Notes: generated from the letters alone by a model not told the origin. A stretch of DNA of 64,000 nt from DASQFQ01 sp963811595 (GCA_963811595.1 CAWERW010000006.1:62001-126000); one strand, 5' to 3'; shown: positions 1 to 7,856, counted from the stretch's first letter. Numbers and translations are program-made.

Positions 1-314
1 CGGGCACTCCGCTGCCCGGCGCGCGCGGCACCGTGGCGATCGCCGGGCACCGCACGACCTACGGCGCGCCGTTCCGGCGGCTCGACCGGCTCGAGCGCGG
101 CGATCGCATCGAGGTGCGCATGCCGTACGGGCGCTTCGTCTACGAGGTCGAGCGTGAGCGGATCGTCGCGCCGACCGCCACCTGGGTGACGCAGCGGGTC
201 GGTTACGACCGCCTCGTGCTCTCCGCCTGCCACCCGCTGTATTCCGCCGCAAAACGGATCGTCGTGTTCGCCCGTCTGGTCGACACACGGCCCCGCGGTG
301 ACCGCCTTGCCTGA
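1..314 (+). CDS. Sortase (class E-like), C-terminal part
   Basis: This is the C-terminal ~104 residues of a cysteine transpeptidase; the gene begins before the window. The reading frame is already open at base 3 (GTPLPGARGT...). The catalytic His is in IAGHRTTYG, the catalytic Cys in the strand LVLSACHPLYSA, and the conserved Arg follows seven residues later (AAKRIVVFARL), which is the normal His-Cys-Arg layout of sortases. Such enzymes anchor or process cell-surface proteins outside the membrane. No N-terminal membrane anchor can be checked here. The class (E rather than D or F) is an inference from the short TLxxC-like region. The downstream gene starts only 32 bp later and may be co-transcribed. 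Confidence 0.8.
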   Translation, partial: GTPLPGARGTVAIAGHRTTYGAPFRRLDRLERGDRIEVRMPYGRFVYEVERERIVAPTATWVTQRVGYDRLVLSACHPLYSAAKRIVVFARLVDTRPRGDRLA

Positions 315-345
315 CGTGTCAGAAAACGGATCAGGTGAGGACCCG

Positions 346-636
346 ATGAGCGATCGTCGAACCCCTGTCGATCTAGCTCATGCGATGACCACAGCACTCC
401 GATACCAACACCGACACGACGCGCTCGACGAGCTCGTCGCGAAGGCAGCCGGACGTTTCGGACGGGAAGTCCGGACCATCGCCTGCCCAGATCCCGAACT
501 TGCCCCCGCACGGAAGATGGAAGTGGAGAAGATGCGTGAGCGTCTGCAAAAGAGCGGTTACGACGTGGACCCGCGCCTCGTGGCGGCGGCGATCCTCGAG
601 CGCCTCGCCGCCGGCGGGGTCTCACCGAAGCGCTAG
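346..636 (+). CDS. Small FlgM-like protein (possible anti-sigma factor)
   Basis: This encodes 96 residues. I chose the ATG at 346 because an AGGTGAGG ribosome-binding site ends 5 nt before it; a GTG at 298 is also in frame but overlaps the sortase. The C-terminal third reads EVEKMRERLQKSGYDVDP followed by RLVAAAILERL, which matches the helix-turn-helix pattern of FlgM (K-x-IR-x-AI-x-G-Y-x-VD-x-x-x-IA-x-AIL), the part that binds the flagellar sigma factor sigma-28. No flagellar genes are visible in the window. The match is by eye and covers only about 30 residues, so a generic small regulatory protein is the alternative. It converges on thiL and overlaps its end by 4 bp. Confidence 0.5.
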   Translation: MSDRRTPVDLAHAMTTALRYQHRHDALDELVAKAAGRFGREVRTIACPDPELAPARKMEVEKMRERLQKSGYDVDPRLVAAAILERLAAGGVSPKR

Positions 637-1511
637 TGCTCCCAGCCGCGCCAGCGCTCGGCGCCCGGCGCGGCTGACCCCCACGTGACGTCCGCGGGGC
701 CCTCGACGGCCTCGCCGACCCACGTGAGACCGGCGGCCTCACCCTCCGCGCGACGCGCGGCCGGCACGCAGGCGCACAGCTCGTAGTCCTCACCGCCGGT
801 GGCGGCGAGCTCGAGCGGGTCGCGCCCCAGGGCCTCCGCGACCTCGCGCACGCCCGGCGCGAGCGGCAGGGCGGCGGCGTCGAGCGCGAGCGTCAGGCCG
901 CTCGCCTCGGCGAGCCGCCGCGCGTCCGAGGCCAGGCCGTCGGACAGGTCGAGCATCGCGCTCGCGCCGGCGCGAGCCAGCACGCGCCCTTCCGCGAGCC
1001 GCGGCTGCGGCCGCAGGTGGCGCTCGACCAGTGCGTCGTCGCCCGGCGCCCGGCCCTCGAGCACCGCCAGGCCGGCCGCCGACCCCCCGAGCGCGCCGGT
1101 CACGCCGACGAGGTCGCCGGGGCGCGCGCCGTCGCGGCCCACGAGCTCGCGCTCGTCGTCGGCCCAGCCGACCACCGTCACCGCCACGACGAGCGCGGGC
1201 CCGCGCGCGAGGTCGCCGCCCGCGATCGTCGTCCCCGACCTGCGCGCGAGCGCCTCCGCCCCGCGGTGCAGGGCGAGCACGTCGTCCTCGCGCAACGCGG
1301 GCGGGAGCACGACGCACAGGTACGCCTCGCCGGGGGCGGCGCCCATCGCGGCGAGGTCCGACAGCGCGCCCGCGAGCGCGCGGTGCCCGACGTCCTCCGG
1401 CCCGCAGCGCGGGCCGAGCACGAAGTGCGTCCCCTCGACCATCGCGTCGACGGACGTGACGGCGAGCCCGCCGGCGCGCACGACGGCGGCGTCATCCCCG
1501 AGCCAGCGCAC
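633..1511 (-). CDS. thiL: Thiamine-monophosphate kinase
   Basis: ThiL phosphorylates thiamine monophosphate to thiamine diphosphate with ATP. The family hallmarks are all visible: the metal-binding WLGDDAAVV, SVDAMVEGTHF, ALSDLAAMGA, an IAGGDLARG stretch, LDLSDGLASDA and GGEDYEL near the end. The first standard in-frame start is the GTG at 1511, but this omits the conserved N-terminal helix. That helix is encoded in the same frame upstream (GELALIDAIGAALERR, to about 1574) with no ATG, GTG or TTG. Either a non-standard start is used (CTG at 1562), or one base is missing near 1570, where a GTGAGC overlaps the infA stop in a different frame. It is the last gene of cspA-infA-thiL. Confidence 0.9.
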   Translation of the reverse strand: MRWLGDDAAVVRAGGLAVTSVDAMVEGTHFVLGPRCGPEDVGHRALAGALSDLAAMGAAPGEAYLCVVLPPALREDDVLALHRGAEALARRSGTTIAGGDLARGPALVVAVTVVGWADDERELVGRDGARPGDLVGVTGALGGSAAGLAVLEGRAPGDDALVERHLRPQPRLAEGRVLARAGASAMLDLSDGLASDARRLAEASGLTLALDAAALPLAPGVREVAEALGRDPLELAATGGEDYELCACVPAARRAEGEAAGLTWVGEAVEGPADVTWGSAAPGAERWRGWEH

Positions 1512-1569
1512 GACGCGCGAGCCGGGGCGGCGCTCGAGTGCCGCCCCGATCGCGTCGATCAGCGCGAGC

Positions 1570-1788
1570 TCACCGATGTCGGTAGACGATCCGCGCGCGG
1601 TCGAGGTCGTACGGCGACACCTCGACTCGCACCCGATCCCCCGGGAGGATCCGGATGCGGAATCGGCGCATCTTGCCCGCGACGTGTCCGAGGACGACGT
1701 GGCCGTTGTCGAGCTGCACCCGGAACATCGCGTTCGGGAGCGCCTCGATCACCTCGCCTTCGAACTCGACCTTCTCTTCCTTGGGCAA
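1570..1788 (-). CDS. infA: Translation initiation factor IF-1
   Basis: The 72-residue product is IF-1, an OB-fold protein that binds the ribosomal A site during initiation. It shows the usual family blocks: FEGEVIEALPNAMFRV, LDNGHVVLGHVAGKMR, IRILPGDRVRVE and SPYDLDRARIVYR. The start codon is TTG, placed directly after the TAA stop of cspA (TAATTG), so translation is probably coupled. In many actinobacteria infA lies in the ribosomal-protein region next to rpmJ; here it sits between a cold-shock gene and thiL. That places a translation factor under what looks like cold-shock control, which is an inference from gene order alone. Confidence 0.95.
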   Translation of the reverse strand: MPKEEKVEFEGEVIEALPNAMFRVQLDNGHVVLGHVAGKMRRFRIRILPGDRVRVEVSPYDLDRARIVYRHR

Positions 1789-1992
1789 TTAGACGACCCT
1801 GACGTTGGTCGCCTGGGGGCCCTTACCGGACTCACCCAGCTCGTACTCGACCTTCGCGCCCTCGGCGAGTGTGCGGAATCCGTCACCCGCGATCCCCGAG
1901 AAATGCACGAACGCGTCCTTCCCTCCGTCATCGGGAGTGATGAACCCGAAGCCCTTCTCGTCGCTGAACCACTTCACGACACCAGTTGCCAT
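1789..1992 (-). CDS. cspA: Cold shock protein (CspA family)
   Basis: The product has 67 residues beginning MATGVVKWFSDEKGFGFI. Both RNA-binding motifs of the cold-shock domain are present: KGFGFI (RNP1) and DAFVHFSGI (RNP2). It is an RNA chaperone of the cytoplasm. The ATG at 1992 is set by a strong AGGAGGTG ribosome-binding site 5-6 nt upstream; a longer reading from 2007 would place codons inside that site and is rejected. A strong promoter at 2091-2118 would give a leader of about 90 nt that includes a stem-loop, the arrangement known for cold-inducible csp genes. It is first in the cspA-infA-thiL operon. Confidence 0.95.
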   Translation of the reverse strand: MATGVVKWFSDEKGFGFITPDDGGKDAFVHFSGIAGDGFRTLAEGAKVEYELGESGKGPQATNVRVV

Positions 1993-2065
1993 ACAACACC
2001 TCCTCACTCTGACTCTCTATGCGCGAGGTGGTGCTTCAGGCACTGCCTTCCCGCATGCTCAAACC

Positions 2066-2080
2066 GCCCGATGGACGGGC
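2066..2080 (-). promoter_or_regulatory. Stem-loop in the cspA leader
   Basis: GCCCG and CGGGC form a perfect 5-bp stem with a 5-nt loop in the predicted cspA leader. It could be a cold-responsive RNA structure, or the tail end of a terminator for the PBP gene upstream. The sequence alone does not decide between these. Confidence 0.35.
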
Positions 2081-2090
2081 CGACCGCGGA

Positions 2091-2118
2091 TTTATACCAG
2101 GGGTCCGGCCGCGGTCAA
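2091..2118 (-). promoter_or_regulatory. sigma70-type promoter of cspA-infA-thiL
   Basis: TTGACC and TATAAA are separated by 16 nt on the minus strand and point at cspA. This is the best vegetative promoter match noticed in the window. The -35 box overlaps the stop codon of the PBP gene. An 8-bp inverted repeat (GACCGCGG/CCGCGGTC, 2082-2116) brackets the -10 box and could be an operator or part of the PBP terminator. Confidence 0.65.
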
Positions 2119-4322
2119 CCGTTGGGCGCCGGCGCCCCGCCGGCCGGGTCGCCACCGCCGGCCGGTGGGCCCTGGGGCGGCGACTCGTACAGATCGGGGT
2201 CGAAGTCGCCTCCTTCGTTGCCGCCGGCGCCGTTGTTGCCGCCCGCGTCGTCGTTCCCGCCGCCGCCGCCGTTCTCCGGCTTCTCGTCGGTCTCGGGCTC
2301 CGGCGCGACGGGCGCGGAGGGCGTGAAGGCGCCCGTGCCGTTCGAGTTCGGGTCGTAGCTGCCACCCGTGCCGCTGCCGCCGCCGCGCGAGTACTTGCCG
2401 AAGAAGGCCGAGGACTGGAACGGGGTCTTGGGCGGCGCGAAGTCGCCGCAGAACTTGCCCTTGACGGCCTTCATGTAATCGCCCCAGATCTCGGCCGGGA
2501 ACGTGCCGCCGGCGACCGAGCCGCCGTGGTACTCGGTCTGCATCTCGACCTGGGCGTCGGGGTAGCCGACCCACGTCGCCGTGGACAGGCGCGGGGTGAA
2601 GCCGACGAACCACGCGTCGTTGAACGAGTCGGTGGTGCCGGTCTTGCCGCCGGCCGGGCAGCCGATGTTGGCCTTCCCGCCGGTGCCGCCCTGGATGTTC
2701 TTGACGAGGATCTCCGTCGCCTTGGCGGTCACGCCGTCCTCGAACGCCCGCGTGCGCTTGACCTTGAAGCGCCGCGGCAGCTCGGACGAGCCGTCCGGGA
2801 ACGTGACCTTGGTGATCGCGGTCGGGCGGTTGCGCATGCCCCCGGAGGCGATCGTCGCGAACGCGTTCGCCATTTCCAGCGGCGAGACGCCGAGCGTGAG
2901 GCCGCCGAGCGACTCCGCCGGGTAGCCGTCGAGCTTCGTGCGGATCCCCATGTCGATCGCGGTCTGCTTGACCTCCGGCGGCCCGAGGTCGAGCGCGAGC
3001 TGCATGTAGACGGTGTTGTCCGACGCGAGCGTCGCCCCCGTGAGGCTCATCGAGCCGCGGTAGGAGTTGTCGTACGTCTTCGTCTCGATCGGCCCCCACT
3101 GCGGGTCGTTGAACTTCAGCGGCTTGGAGACGTAGCTCGTGGAGTCCGGGTTGACGCCCTTCCGCAGGGCCGTCATCAGGGTCATGATCTTGAACACGGA
3201 GCCGGGCTGGCGGTGGCCCTGGGCGGCGAGGTTGAACTTCGACTTGCCGTAGTCCGACGAGGACGCCATCGCCTTGATGTAGCCGTTCTTCGGGTCGATC
3301 GTGACGATCGCCGACGACGGGCCGATGCCCGCCAGGCGGCCGTTGATCGCGGCGCGCGCGGCCTGCTGCTTCTTGAGGTCGATCGTCGTGTCGACGCGCA
3401 GCCCGCCCTTGCGCACGGTCTTCGCGCCGTACTCCTTGATCAGCTCGTCCTTGACGTAGTCGAAGAAGAACGACTCGCGGCGCCCGGTGAAGTAGCGCGA
3501 CGGCTTCACGCCGAGCCCGCGCTTCATCGCGGCCCGCGCGGTCTCCGGCTGGATCATCCCGAGCTCGGCCATCTTGCCGAGCACCTCGTTGCGGCGGGCC
3601 TCGGCCTTCTCGGGCGAGCGCACCGGCGAGTAGGTGCTGGGCGCCTGCGGCAGGCCGGCCAGCAGCGCCGACTCGTGCACCTTGAGGTTCTCGACCGACT
3701 TCCCGAAGTACATGCGCGACGCCGCCTGGGCGCCGACCGCGGTCTGGCCGCCGATCGTCCCGAACGGGACCGTGTTGAGGTACTCGTCGAGGATCCACGC
3801 CTTGCTCTGCTCGTTCTCGAGCTCCTCGGCGAGCTTGGCCTCGCGGATCTTGCGCTGGTAGGTCCGCTCCTTCGTGATGTAGAGGTTGCGGATCAGCTGC
3901 ATCGTGATCGTCGAGCCGCCCTGCACCGTCTTGCGGTTGGAGAGGTTCTTGACCGCGGCGCGCACGATGCCCGGGTAGTCGACGCCCTCGTGGTGGTAGT
4001 AGCGCTCGTCCTCGATCGCGACCGTGGCGTCCTTGAGCGACTTGGGGATGCGGTCGCCCTCGACCGGGCGGCGCAGCTCGTTGGACTGGATGAAGCCGAG
4101 GCGCGTGCCGTCGGCGGCGCGGACCTCGGACTGCGAGCCGAGGTCGCGCGGCTTGAGCGAGTTCAGCGGCGGCGCGGAGGATGCGATCGAGATCACGTAA
4201 CCGACCGCGGACAGGCCGGCCAGGGCGACGAGCACCAGGACGACCGTGAGGGCGAGGAAGGCCTTGTTCCGAGGGCGACCGCGGCCGCGGCGTCGTCGCC
4301 TGTTGCGTTGCGACCGGCTCAT
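2115..4322 (-). CDS. Class A penicillin-binding protein (PBP1A type)
   Basis: This 735-residue bifunctional enzyme polymerises and cross-links peptidoglycan. A basic cytoplasmic tail (RNRRRRRGRGRPRNK) is followed by one membrane segment (about residues 21-46). The GT51 glycosyltransferase carries AIEDERYYHHEGVD and GGSTITMQLIRNLY. The transpeptidase has the serine motif PGSVFK, the ASDN motif and the GKTGTT box. The last ~90 residues are a Gly/Asn/Pro/Glu-rich disordered tail outside the membrane. The length fits PBP1A-like proteins of actinobacteria. It is transcribed alone, with a -10-like TACACT upstream, and ends inside the cspA promoter. Confidence 0.95.
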   Translation of the reverse strand: MSRSQRNRRRRRGRGRPRNKAFLALTVVLVLVALAGLSAVGYVISIASSAPPLNSLKPRDLGSQSEVRAADGTRLGFIQSNELRRPVEGDRIPKSLKDATVAIEDERYYHHEGVDYPGIVRAAVKNLSNRKTVQGGSTITMQLIRNLYITKERTYQRKIREAKLAEELENEQSKAWILDEYLNTVPFGTIGGQTAVGAQAASRMYFGKSVENLKVHESALLAGLPQAPSTYSPVRSPEKAEARRNEVLGKMAELGMIQPETARAAMKRGLGVKPSRYFTGRRESFFFDYVKDELIKEYGAKTVRKGGLRVDTTIDLKKQQAARAAINGRLAGIGPSSAIVTIDPKNGYIKAMASSSDYGKSKFNLAAQGHRQPGSVFKIMTLMTALRKGVNPDSTSYVSKPLKFNDPQWGPIETKTYDNSYRGSMSLTGATLASDNTVYMQLALDLGPPEVKQTAIDMGIRTKLDGYPAESLGGLTLGVSPLEMANAFATIASGGMRNRPTAITKVTFPDGSSELPRRFKVKRTRAFEDGVTAKATEILVKNIQGGTGGKANIGCPAGGKTGTTDSFNDAWFVGFTPRLSTATWVGYPDAQVEMQTEYHGGSVAGGTFPAEIWGDYMKAVKGKFCGDFAPPKTPFQSSAFFGKYSRGGGSGTGGSYDPNSNGTGAFTPSAPVAPEPETDEKPENGGGGGNDDAGGNNGAGGNEGGDFDPDLYESPPQGPPAGGGDPAGGAPAPNG

Positions 4323-4358
4323 GCTGTGACGCGCTCCATAACGAAGCGCGAACCATCG

Positions 4359-4364
4359 AGTGTA
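4359..4364 (-). promoter_or_regulatory. -10 element of the PBP gene
   Basis: TACACT lies 36 nt before the ATG at 4322. A GGAG sequence about 11 nt before the start could act as ribosome-binding site. No clear -35 box is seen. Confidence 0.35.
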
Positions 4365-4380
4365 GCCCTGCCGAATTCGC

Positions 4381-5184
4381 CTACTGAGCGGGATTCCCTT
4401 CCAGCAGGCCTTCGGCGCGCAGCCGCTTCAGGCACTGCGCGCGCAGTTCGGCCTGCCGCGGGCCCTTCTGCGGCGGCGGCACGGGGTCGCCGCCGACCGT
4501 GATGCGGACGCCCTCGGCCGTGATCTCGGCGACCGATGCCTCGCTCCCGGTCTCCTCCTCGATCGCGGCGAGCGCGCGGTCGGTGTCGGCCCCCGGGGCC
4601 AGCCAGACCGAGACGTCGAGGCCGATCGAGTCGGAGCCGAGCGTGTCGTTGCGCAGGATCCCGGCGGCGAGCCGCTCGTTGGGGATGATCACGCGCTGGT
4701 CGGAGGCGGTGCGCAGGACGGTGAAGTTGAGGCGCACGTCATCGACGACGCCGTAGTGCTCCTCGAACGTCACCCAGTCGCCGACCCGCAGCGGCTGCGT
4801 GATCGCGAGCATGATCCCCGCGACCACGTTGGCGAGCGTCTGGCGCGCGGCGAAGCCGATGATCGCCGCGGCGAGCGCGCCCGACGCGAGGATGCTGGCG
4901 GCGAGCTTGGAGACGCCGGTGAACTGCGAAGCGGCGATCGCGACGCCGATCAGCAGGATCGTCGCGTAGATCAGCCGCCGCAGGAAGCGCAGCCGGGTGT
5001 CGAGCACGGGGCTGACCTCGCCCCGTGAGACGGCGGCGGCGAGGCGGTGGCCGCGGCGGGCGAAGTAGCGGTCGAGGAGGGTGGCGACCACCAGCGCGAG
5101 CACGATCGACAGCACCGCCGTGACGACGTCGCTGTTGTCGGCCCAGAACCCGGCCACGGGGAGTCGTACAGTGGCCGCCGGCAT
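4381..5184 (-). CDS. MscS-family mechanosensitive channel
   Basis: The protein (267 residues from the ATG at 5184) has an N-terminal membrane segment, two further ones, and the pore-lining TM3 with the family's Gly/Ala pattern (ASILASGALAAAIIGFAARQT), then the beta-domain signature LRVGDWVTF and the soluble tail PNERLAAGILRN. MscS channels open under membrane tension to release solutes. The ATG shares the CATG palindrome with the start of the divergent HAD gene. A later in-frame GTG at 5157 (VAGFWADNSD) would also keep every membrane segment and leave space for a promoter, so the true start is uncertain. Confidence 0.88.
   Translation of the reverse strand: MPAATVRLPVAGFWADNSDVVTAVLSIVLALVVATLLDRYFARRGHRLAAAVSRGEVSPVLDTRLRFLRRLIYATILLIGVAIAASQFTGVSKLAASILASGALAAAIIGFAARQTLANVVAGIMLAITQPLRVGDWVTFEEHYGVVDDVRLNFTVLRTASDQRVIIPNERLAAGILRNDTLGSDSIGLDVSVWLAPGADTDRALAAIEEETGSEASVAEITAEGVRITVGGDPVPPPQKGPRQAELRAQCLKRLRAEGLLEGNPAQ
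5167..5172 (+). promoter_or_regulatory. -10 element of the HAD hydrolase gene
   Basis: TACAGT lies 10 nt before the ATG at 5183 and no ribosome-binding site is present. This spacing predicts a transcript with almost no leader. Confidence 0.45.
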
Positions 5185-5872
5185 GGCGCGGCAGCCTATC
5201 CGTGCGATCACGATCGACGCCCTCGGCACCCTGCTCGAGCTGACGCCGCCCGCGCCGCGCCTGCGCGCGGAGCTGCGCAACCGGCTCGCGGTCGACATCT
5301 CCGAGGCCGAGGCGGGCCGGGCGATGAAGGCCGAGATCGCCTACTACCGCGCGCACCTGTGGATGGGGCGCGACACGGCCGGCCTGGCGGCGCTGCGGCG
5401 CGCGTGCGCGGAGGTGCTGCGCGACGCGCTCGAGCGGCCGGAGCTCGACCTCGACGCGCTCACCGAGGCGCTGCTGGCGGCGATCCGCTTCGAGCCGTTC
5501 CCCGACGCGGTCCCGGCGCTGCGGGAGCTGCGCGCGGCCGGCGTCCGCCTCGTGGCCGCCTCCAACTGGGACATCTCGCTGCACGAGCAGCTCGCCGCGA
5601 CCGGGCTGACACCGCTGCTCGACGGCGCGCTCTCCTCGGCCGAGGTCGGGGTGCCCAAGCCGGACCCGGAGATGTTCGCGCGCGCGCTCGCGCTCGCGGG
5701 GGCGACGCCGGAGGAGGCGCTGCACGTCGGCGACGACGTCGAGGCCGACGTCGGCGGCGCCCGCGCGGCCGGGCTGACCCCGGTGCTGATCGACCGCGAC
5801 GGATCGCACGGCGCGGCGCCCGGCGTGCTGCGGATCGCCTCGCTCGCCGAGCTGCCGGCGCTCTGTGCGTAG
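5183..5872 (+). CDS. HAD-superfamily hydrolase
   Basis: This 229-residue protein has the haloacid-dehalogenase fold: motif I ITIDALGTLLEL, motif II AASNWD, the Lys of motif III in GVPKPDPEMF, and motif IV HVGDDVEADVGGARAAG. The second Asp of the usual DxDGT is replaced (DALGT), as in REG-2/HDHD3-like members, so phosphatase activity is less certain than the fold. The substrate cannot be told. The start at 5183 is the first with the HAD strand directly behind it and has a -10 box just upstream. It is followed after 15 bp by the CPBP gene on the same strand. Confidence 0.85.
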   Translation: MARQPIRAITIDALGTLLELTPPAPRLRAELRNRLAVDISEAEAGRAMKAEIAYYRAHLWMGRDTAGLAALRRACAEVLRDALERPELDLDALTEALLAAIRFEPFPDAVPALRELRAAGVRLVAASNWDISLHEQLAATGLTPLLDGALSSAEVGVPKPDPEMFARALALAGATPEEALHVGDDVEADVGGARAAGLTPVLIDRDGSHGAAPGVLRIASLAELPALCA

Positions 5873-5875
5873 AGT
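5870..5875 (+). promoter_or_regulatory. -10 element of the CPBP gene
   Basis: TAGAGT overlaps the TAG stop of the HAD gene and lies 12 nt before the ATG at 5888. It fits the TANNNT-plus-short-leader pattern seen repeatedly here. Confidence 0.35.
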
Positions 5876-5887
5876 GGATCCGCAGCG

Positions 5888-6793
5888 ATGACGAGCGTTC
5901 CGCCTCCCGAGCCCCAGGTGTCGCTGCACACGCACCCGGAGGTGCCGGAGGGCATCGTCCCGGCCGAGCGCCCGGACCCGCCGGGGTCGCTCGCCGCCGT
6001 GCCGGTGTGGGCGCCGCTGGCGGCGATGCTGTGCGCGTTCATCGTCGCGACGATGGCCTACCTGCTGATCGCCGCCGGGGTCGAGGCGGGCGGCGGCAAC
6101 GTCACCGCGGGCGGGCCCCCGGGCCTCGTGATCTCGGCGACGCTCGTGCAGGACCTCGCGCTGATCGTCGCCGCGCTCGCGTTCGCGTCGCTGTGGGCGC
6201 ACGGGCTCACGCCCGCCTCGTTCGGCCTGCGGCCGGTCCGGTTCGGCCCCGCGGTGGGCTGGACGTTGCTGACGTTCGCGGCCTTCTGGACGCTGACCGC
6301 GATCTACATCTCGGCGGTCGGCGAGCCCGACCAGCAGGAGCTCACGCGCGACCTGCGCGAGGAGGAGTCGATCGCGGCGCTGGTCGGCTACGGCGTGCTG
6401 CTCACGTTCGTGGCGCCGCTGACCGAGGAGCTGTTCTTCCGCGGCTTCGTCTTCGGCGTGCTGCGCGAGAAGGCCGGCGTGATCGGCGGCGCGCTCGCGA
6501 CCGGCATCGTCTTCGGGCTCGTGCACGTCTCCGGCTCGCCGATCGAGACCGTCGGCGTGCTCGTCATCCTCGGCGTGCTGCTGTGCCTGCTGTTCGCGCA
6601 GACCGGCTCGCTGCTGCCGTGCATCGCGCTGCACGCGATCAACAACGCGATCTCGTTCGCCGCCACGAAGGAGATCCCGGTGGCGCCGGCGATCCTGATC
6701 GTGGTCGGGGCCGCCGCGGCGTCGGTCGCCGTCAGCGTCGCGGTCATGCGGCGGGTGCCGGCACTCCCAGGGGTTCAGCGGACTCAGCGATGA
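5888..6793 (+). CDS. CPBP-family intramembrane metalloprotease
   Basis: The 301-residue membrane protein belongs to the CAAX-protease/bacteriocin-processing (Abi) family. A ~35-residue Pro-rich cytoplasmic leader precedes about seven or eight hydrophobic segments. The three catalytic motifs are intact: TEELFFRGFVFG (EExxxR), FGLVHVSG (FxxxH) and LHAINNAISF (HxxxN). Substrate proteins of such enzymes in actinobacteria are mostly unknown. The gene converges with the carboxylate-amine ligase and overlaps its 3' end by 50 bp, so the last ~17 codons are read on both strands. Confidence 0.92.
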   Translation: MTSVPPPEPQVSLHTHPEVPEGIVPAERPDPPGSLAAVPVWAPLAAMLCAFIVATMAYLLIAAGVEAGGGNVTAGGPPGLVISATLVQDLALIVAALAFASLWAHGLTPASFGLRPVRFGPAVGWTLLTFAAFWTLTAIYISAVGEPDQQELTRDLREEESIAALVGYGVLLTFVAPLTEELFFRGFVFGVLREKAGVIGGALATGIVFGLVHVSGSPIETVGVLVILGVLLCLLFAQTGSLLPCIALHAINNAISFAATKEIPVAPAILIVVGAAAASVAVSVAVMRRVPALPGVQRTQR

Positions 6794-7841
6794 GCCGGTG
6801 CAGCACGCGCGGCATCCCGCCCTCGCCGTGGGCGGCGCGCATGCGGTCGGCGCCGTTGCCCTCGCGCACGATCCGCTCGACCTCCTCGAGCGCCGCCTCC
6901 GCGGGCGTGTAGGCGCGAGCCAGCGCGACGGCCGCCGCGATCCGCTCGCGCACCGGACGCAGCGCACCGTCGTGCCAGACGGCGGCGGCGAGCCCGTCGC
7001 GGCCGGCGCGGAAGCTCGACTCGACGAGCACCTCGCGCGGGAGCGGCTCCGCCACGGCCGGCTCGTGCGCGGCGGCGAGCGCGAGCCCGTGCACGAGCGC
7101 GGCGAGCCCGCAGACGGAGCCCAGCCGCGCCTGGGCATCCATGGCGCGGATCTCCAGCGTGCCCAGCTTCGCGTGCGGGCGCAGGTCCCACCAGAAGAAC
7201 GTGTAGTCGTCGACGTCGGCGGCGGCCACCATCGTCTCCATCGCTGCGCAGTAGTCCTCCCAGCCGGCGAACGCGCGCGGGATGTCGGCGCGCGGGTAGC
7301 CGCGGAACAGCTGCGCCCGCGCGGTCTGGAAGCCGGAGTCGATGCCGTGCCAGTAGGGCGAGTGCGCGGCGAGCGCCTGCAGCGCAGGCAGGTGGTGGCG
7401 CATGCCGTTGAAGGCGCGGATCGCGGTCTCGGGATCGGGCATGCCCACGTGGATGTGCAGCGCGCAGGTCGGCGTGCGCCGCAGCAGCCCGCGCATCTGG
7501 TCGCCGATGTCGCGGTAGCGCTCGGAGATGACGTGGGGCGCGTCGCCGAACGGGCCCGCGGGGTGGATGCCCGCGCCGGCGACCGTGCCGCCGGCCGCGC
7601 GGATCGCCGCCCGCAGCGCCTCCAGCGCGCGCCCGCCCGCGATCGCGTCCGGCACGATCGGCGTCGCGGTCTCGACGAGCGCCTCGTAGACGTCGTGCAT
7701 GACGGTGCCGGCCGGCGGGTCCACGTCCGGGACGAGCCGGCTGGAGGTGGCCGCGAGCAGCCCGCTGGCCGGGTCGAGGAGCAGCAGCTCCTCCTCCATG
7801 CCGAGGGCGAACGGTGCCGCTCGGCCGAACCGGTGCTCCAT
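6744..7841 (-). CDS. Carboxylate-amine ligase (glutamate-cysteine ligase type 2, YbdK/EgtA-like)
   Basis: The 365-residue product opens with FALGMEEELLLLDP, the metal- and substrate-binding strand of the GCS2 family. It continues with ALHIHVGMPDPE, PYWHGIDSGFQTARAQLFRGYP and GTLEIRAMDAQ, all family landmarks. These enzymes join the gamma-carboxyl of glutamate to an amine; YbdK is a weak gamma-glutamylcysteine synthetase, and EgtA relatives supply ergothioneine synthesis. No egt genes are adjacent, so the product is open. The ATG at 7841 follows a near-consensus -10 box (TATGAT) by 9 nt and there is no ribosome-binding site. Confidence 0.9.
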   Translation of the reverse strand: MEHRFGRAAPFALGMEEELLLLDPASGLLAATSSRLVPDVDPPAGTVMHDVYEALVETATPIVPDAIAGGRALEALRAAIRAAGGTVAGAGIHPAGPFGDAPHVISERYRDIGDQMRGLLRRTPTCALHIHVGMPDPETAIRAFNGMRHHLPALQALAAHSPYWHGIDSGFQTARAQLFRGYPRADIPRAFAGWEDYCAAMETMVAAADVDDYTFFWWDLRPHAKLGTLEIRAMDAQARLGSVCGLAALVHGLALAAAHEPAVAEPLPREVLVESSFRAGRDGLAAAVWHDGALRPVRERIAAAVALARAYTPAEAALEEVERIVREGNGADRMRAAHGEGGMPRVLHRLIAESAEPLGVPAPAA

Positions 7842-7850
7842 CGGGTGCGG

Positions 7851-7856
7851 ATCATA
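7851..7856 (-). promoter_or_regulatory. -10 element of the carboxylate-amine ligase gene
   Basis: TATGAT on the minus strand ends 9 nt before the ATG at 7841. It overlaps the pyrE -10 box by two bases, so the two divergent promoters should compete for RNA polymerase. Confidence 0.5.

Noticed and set aside
2019..4502. An 827-codon plus-strand frame over the PBP gene.
   Set aside because: It is the complement of a clear penicillin-binding protein; its own translation is compositionally an antisense shadow (Arg/Leu/Asp/Val-rich) without motifs.
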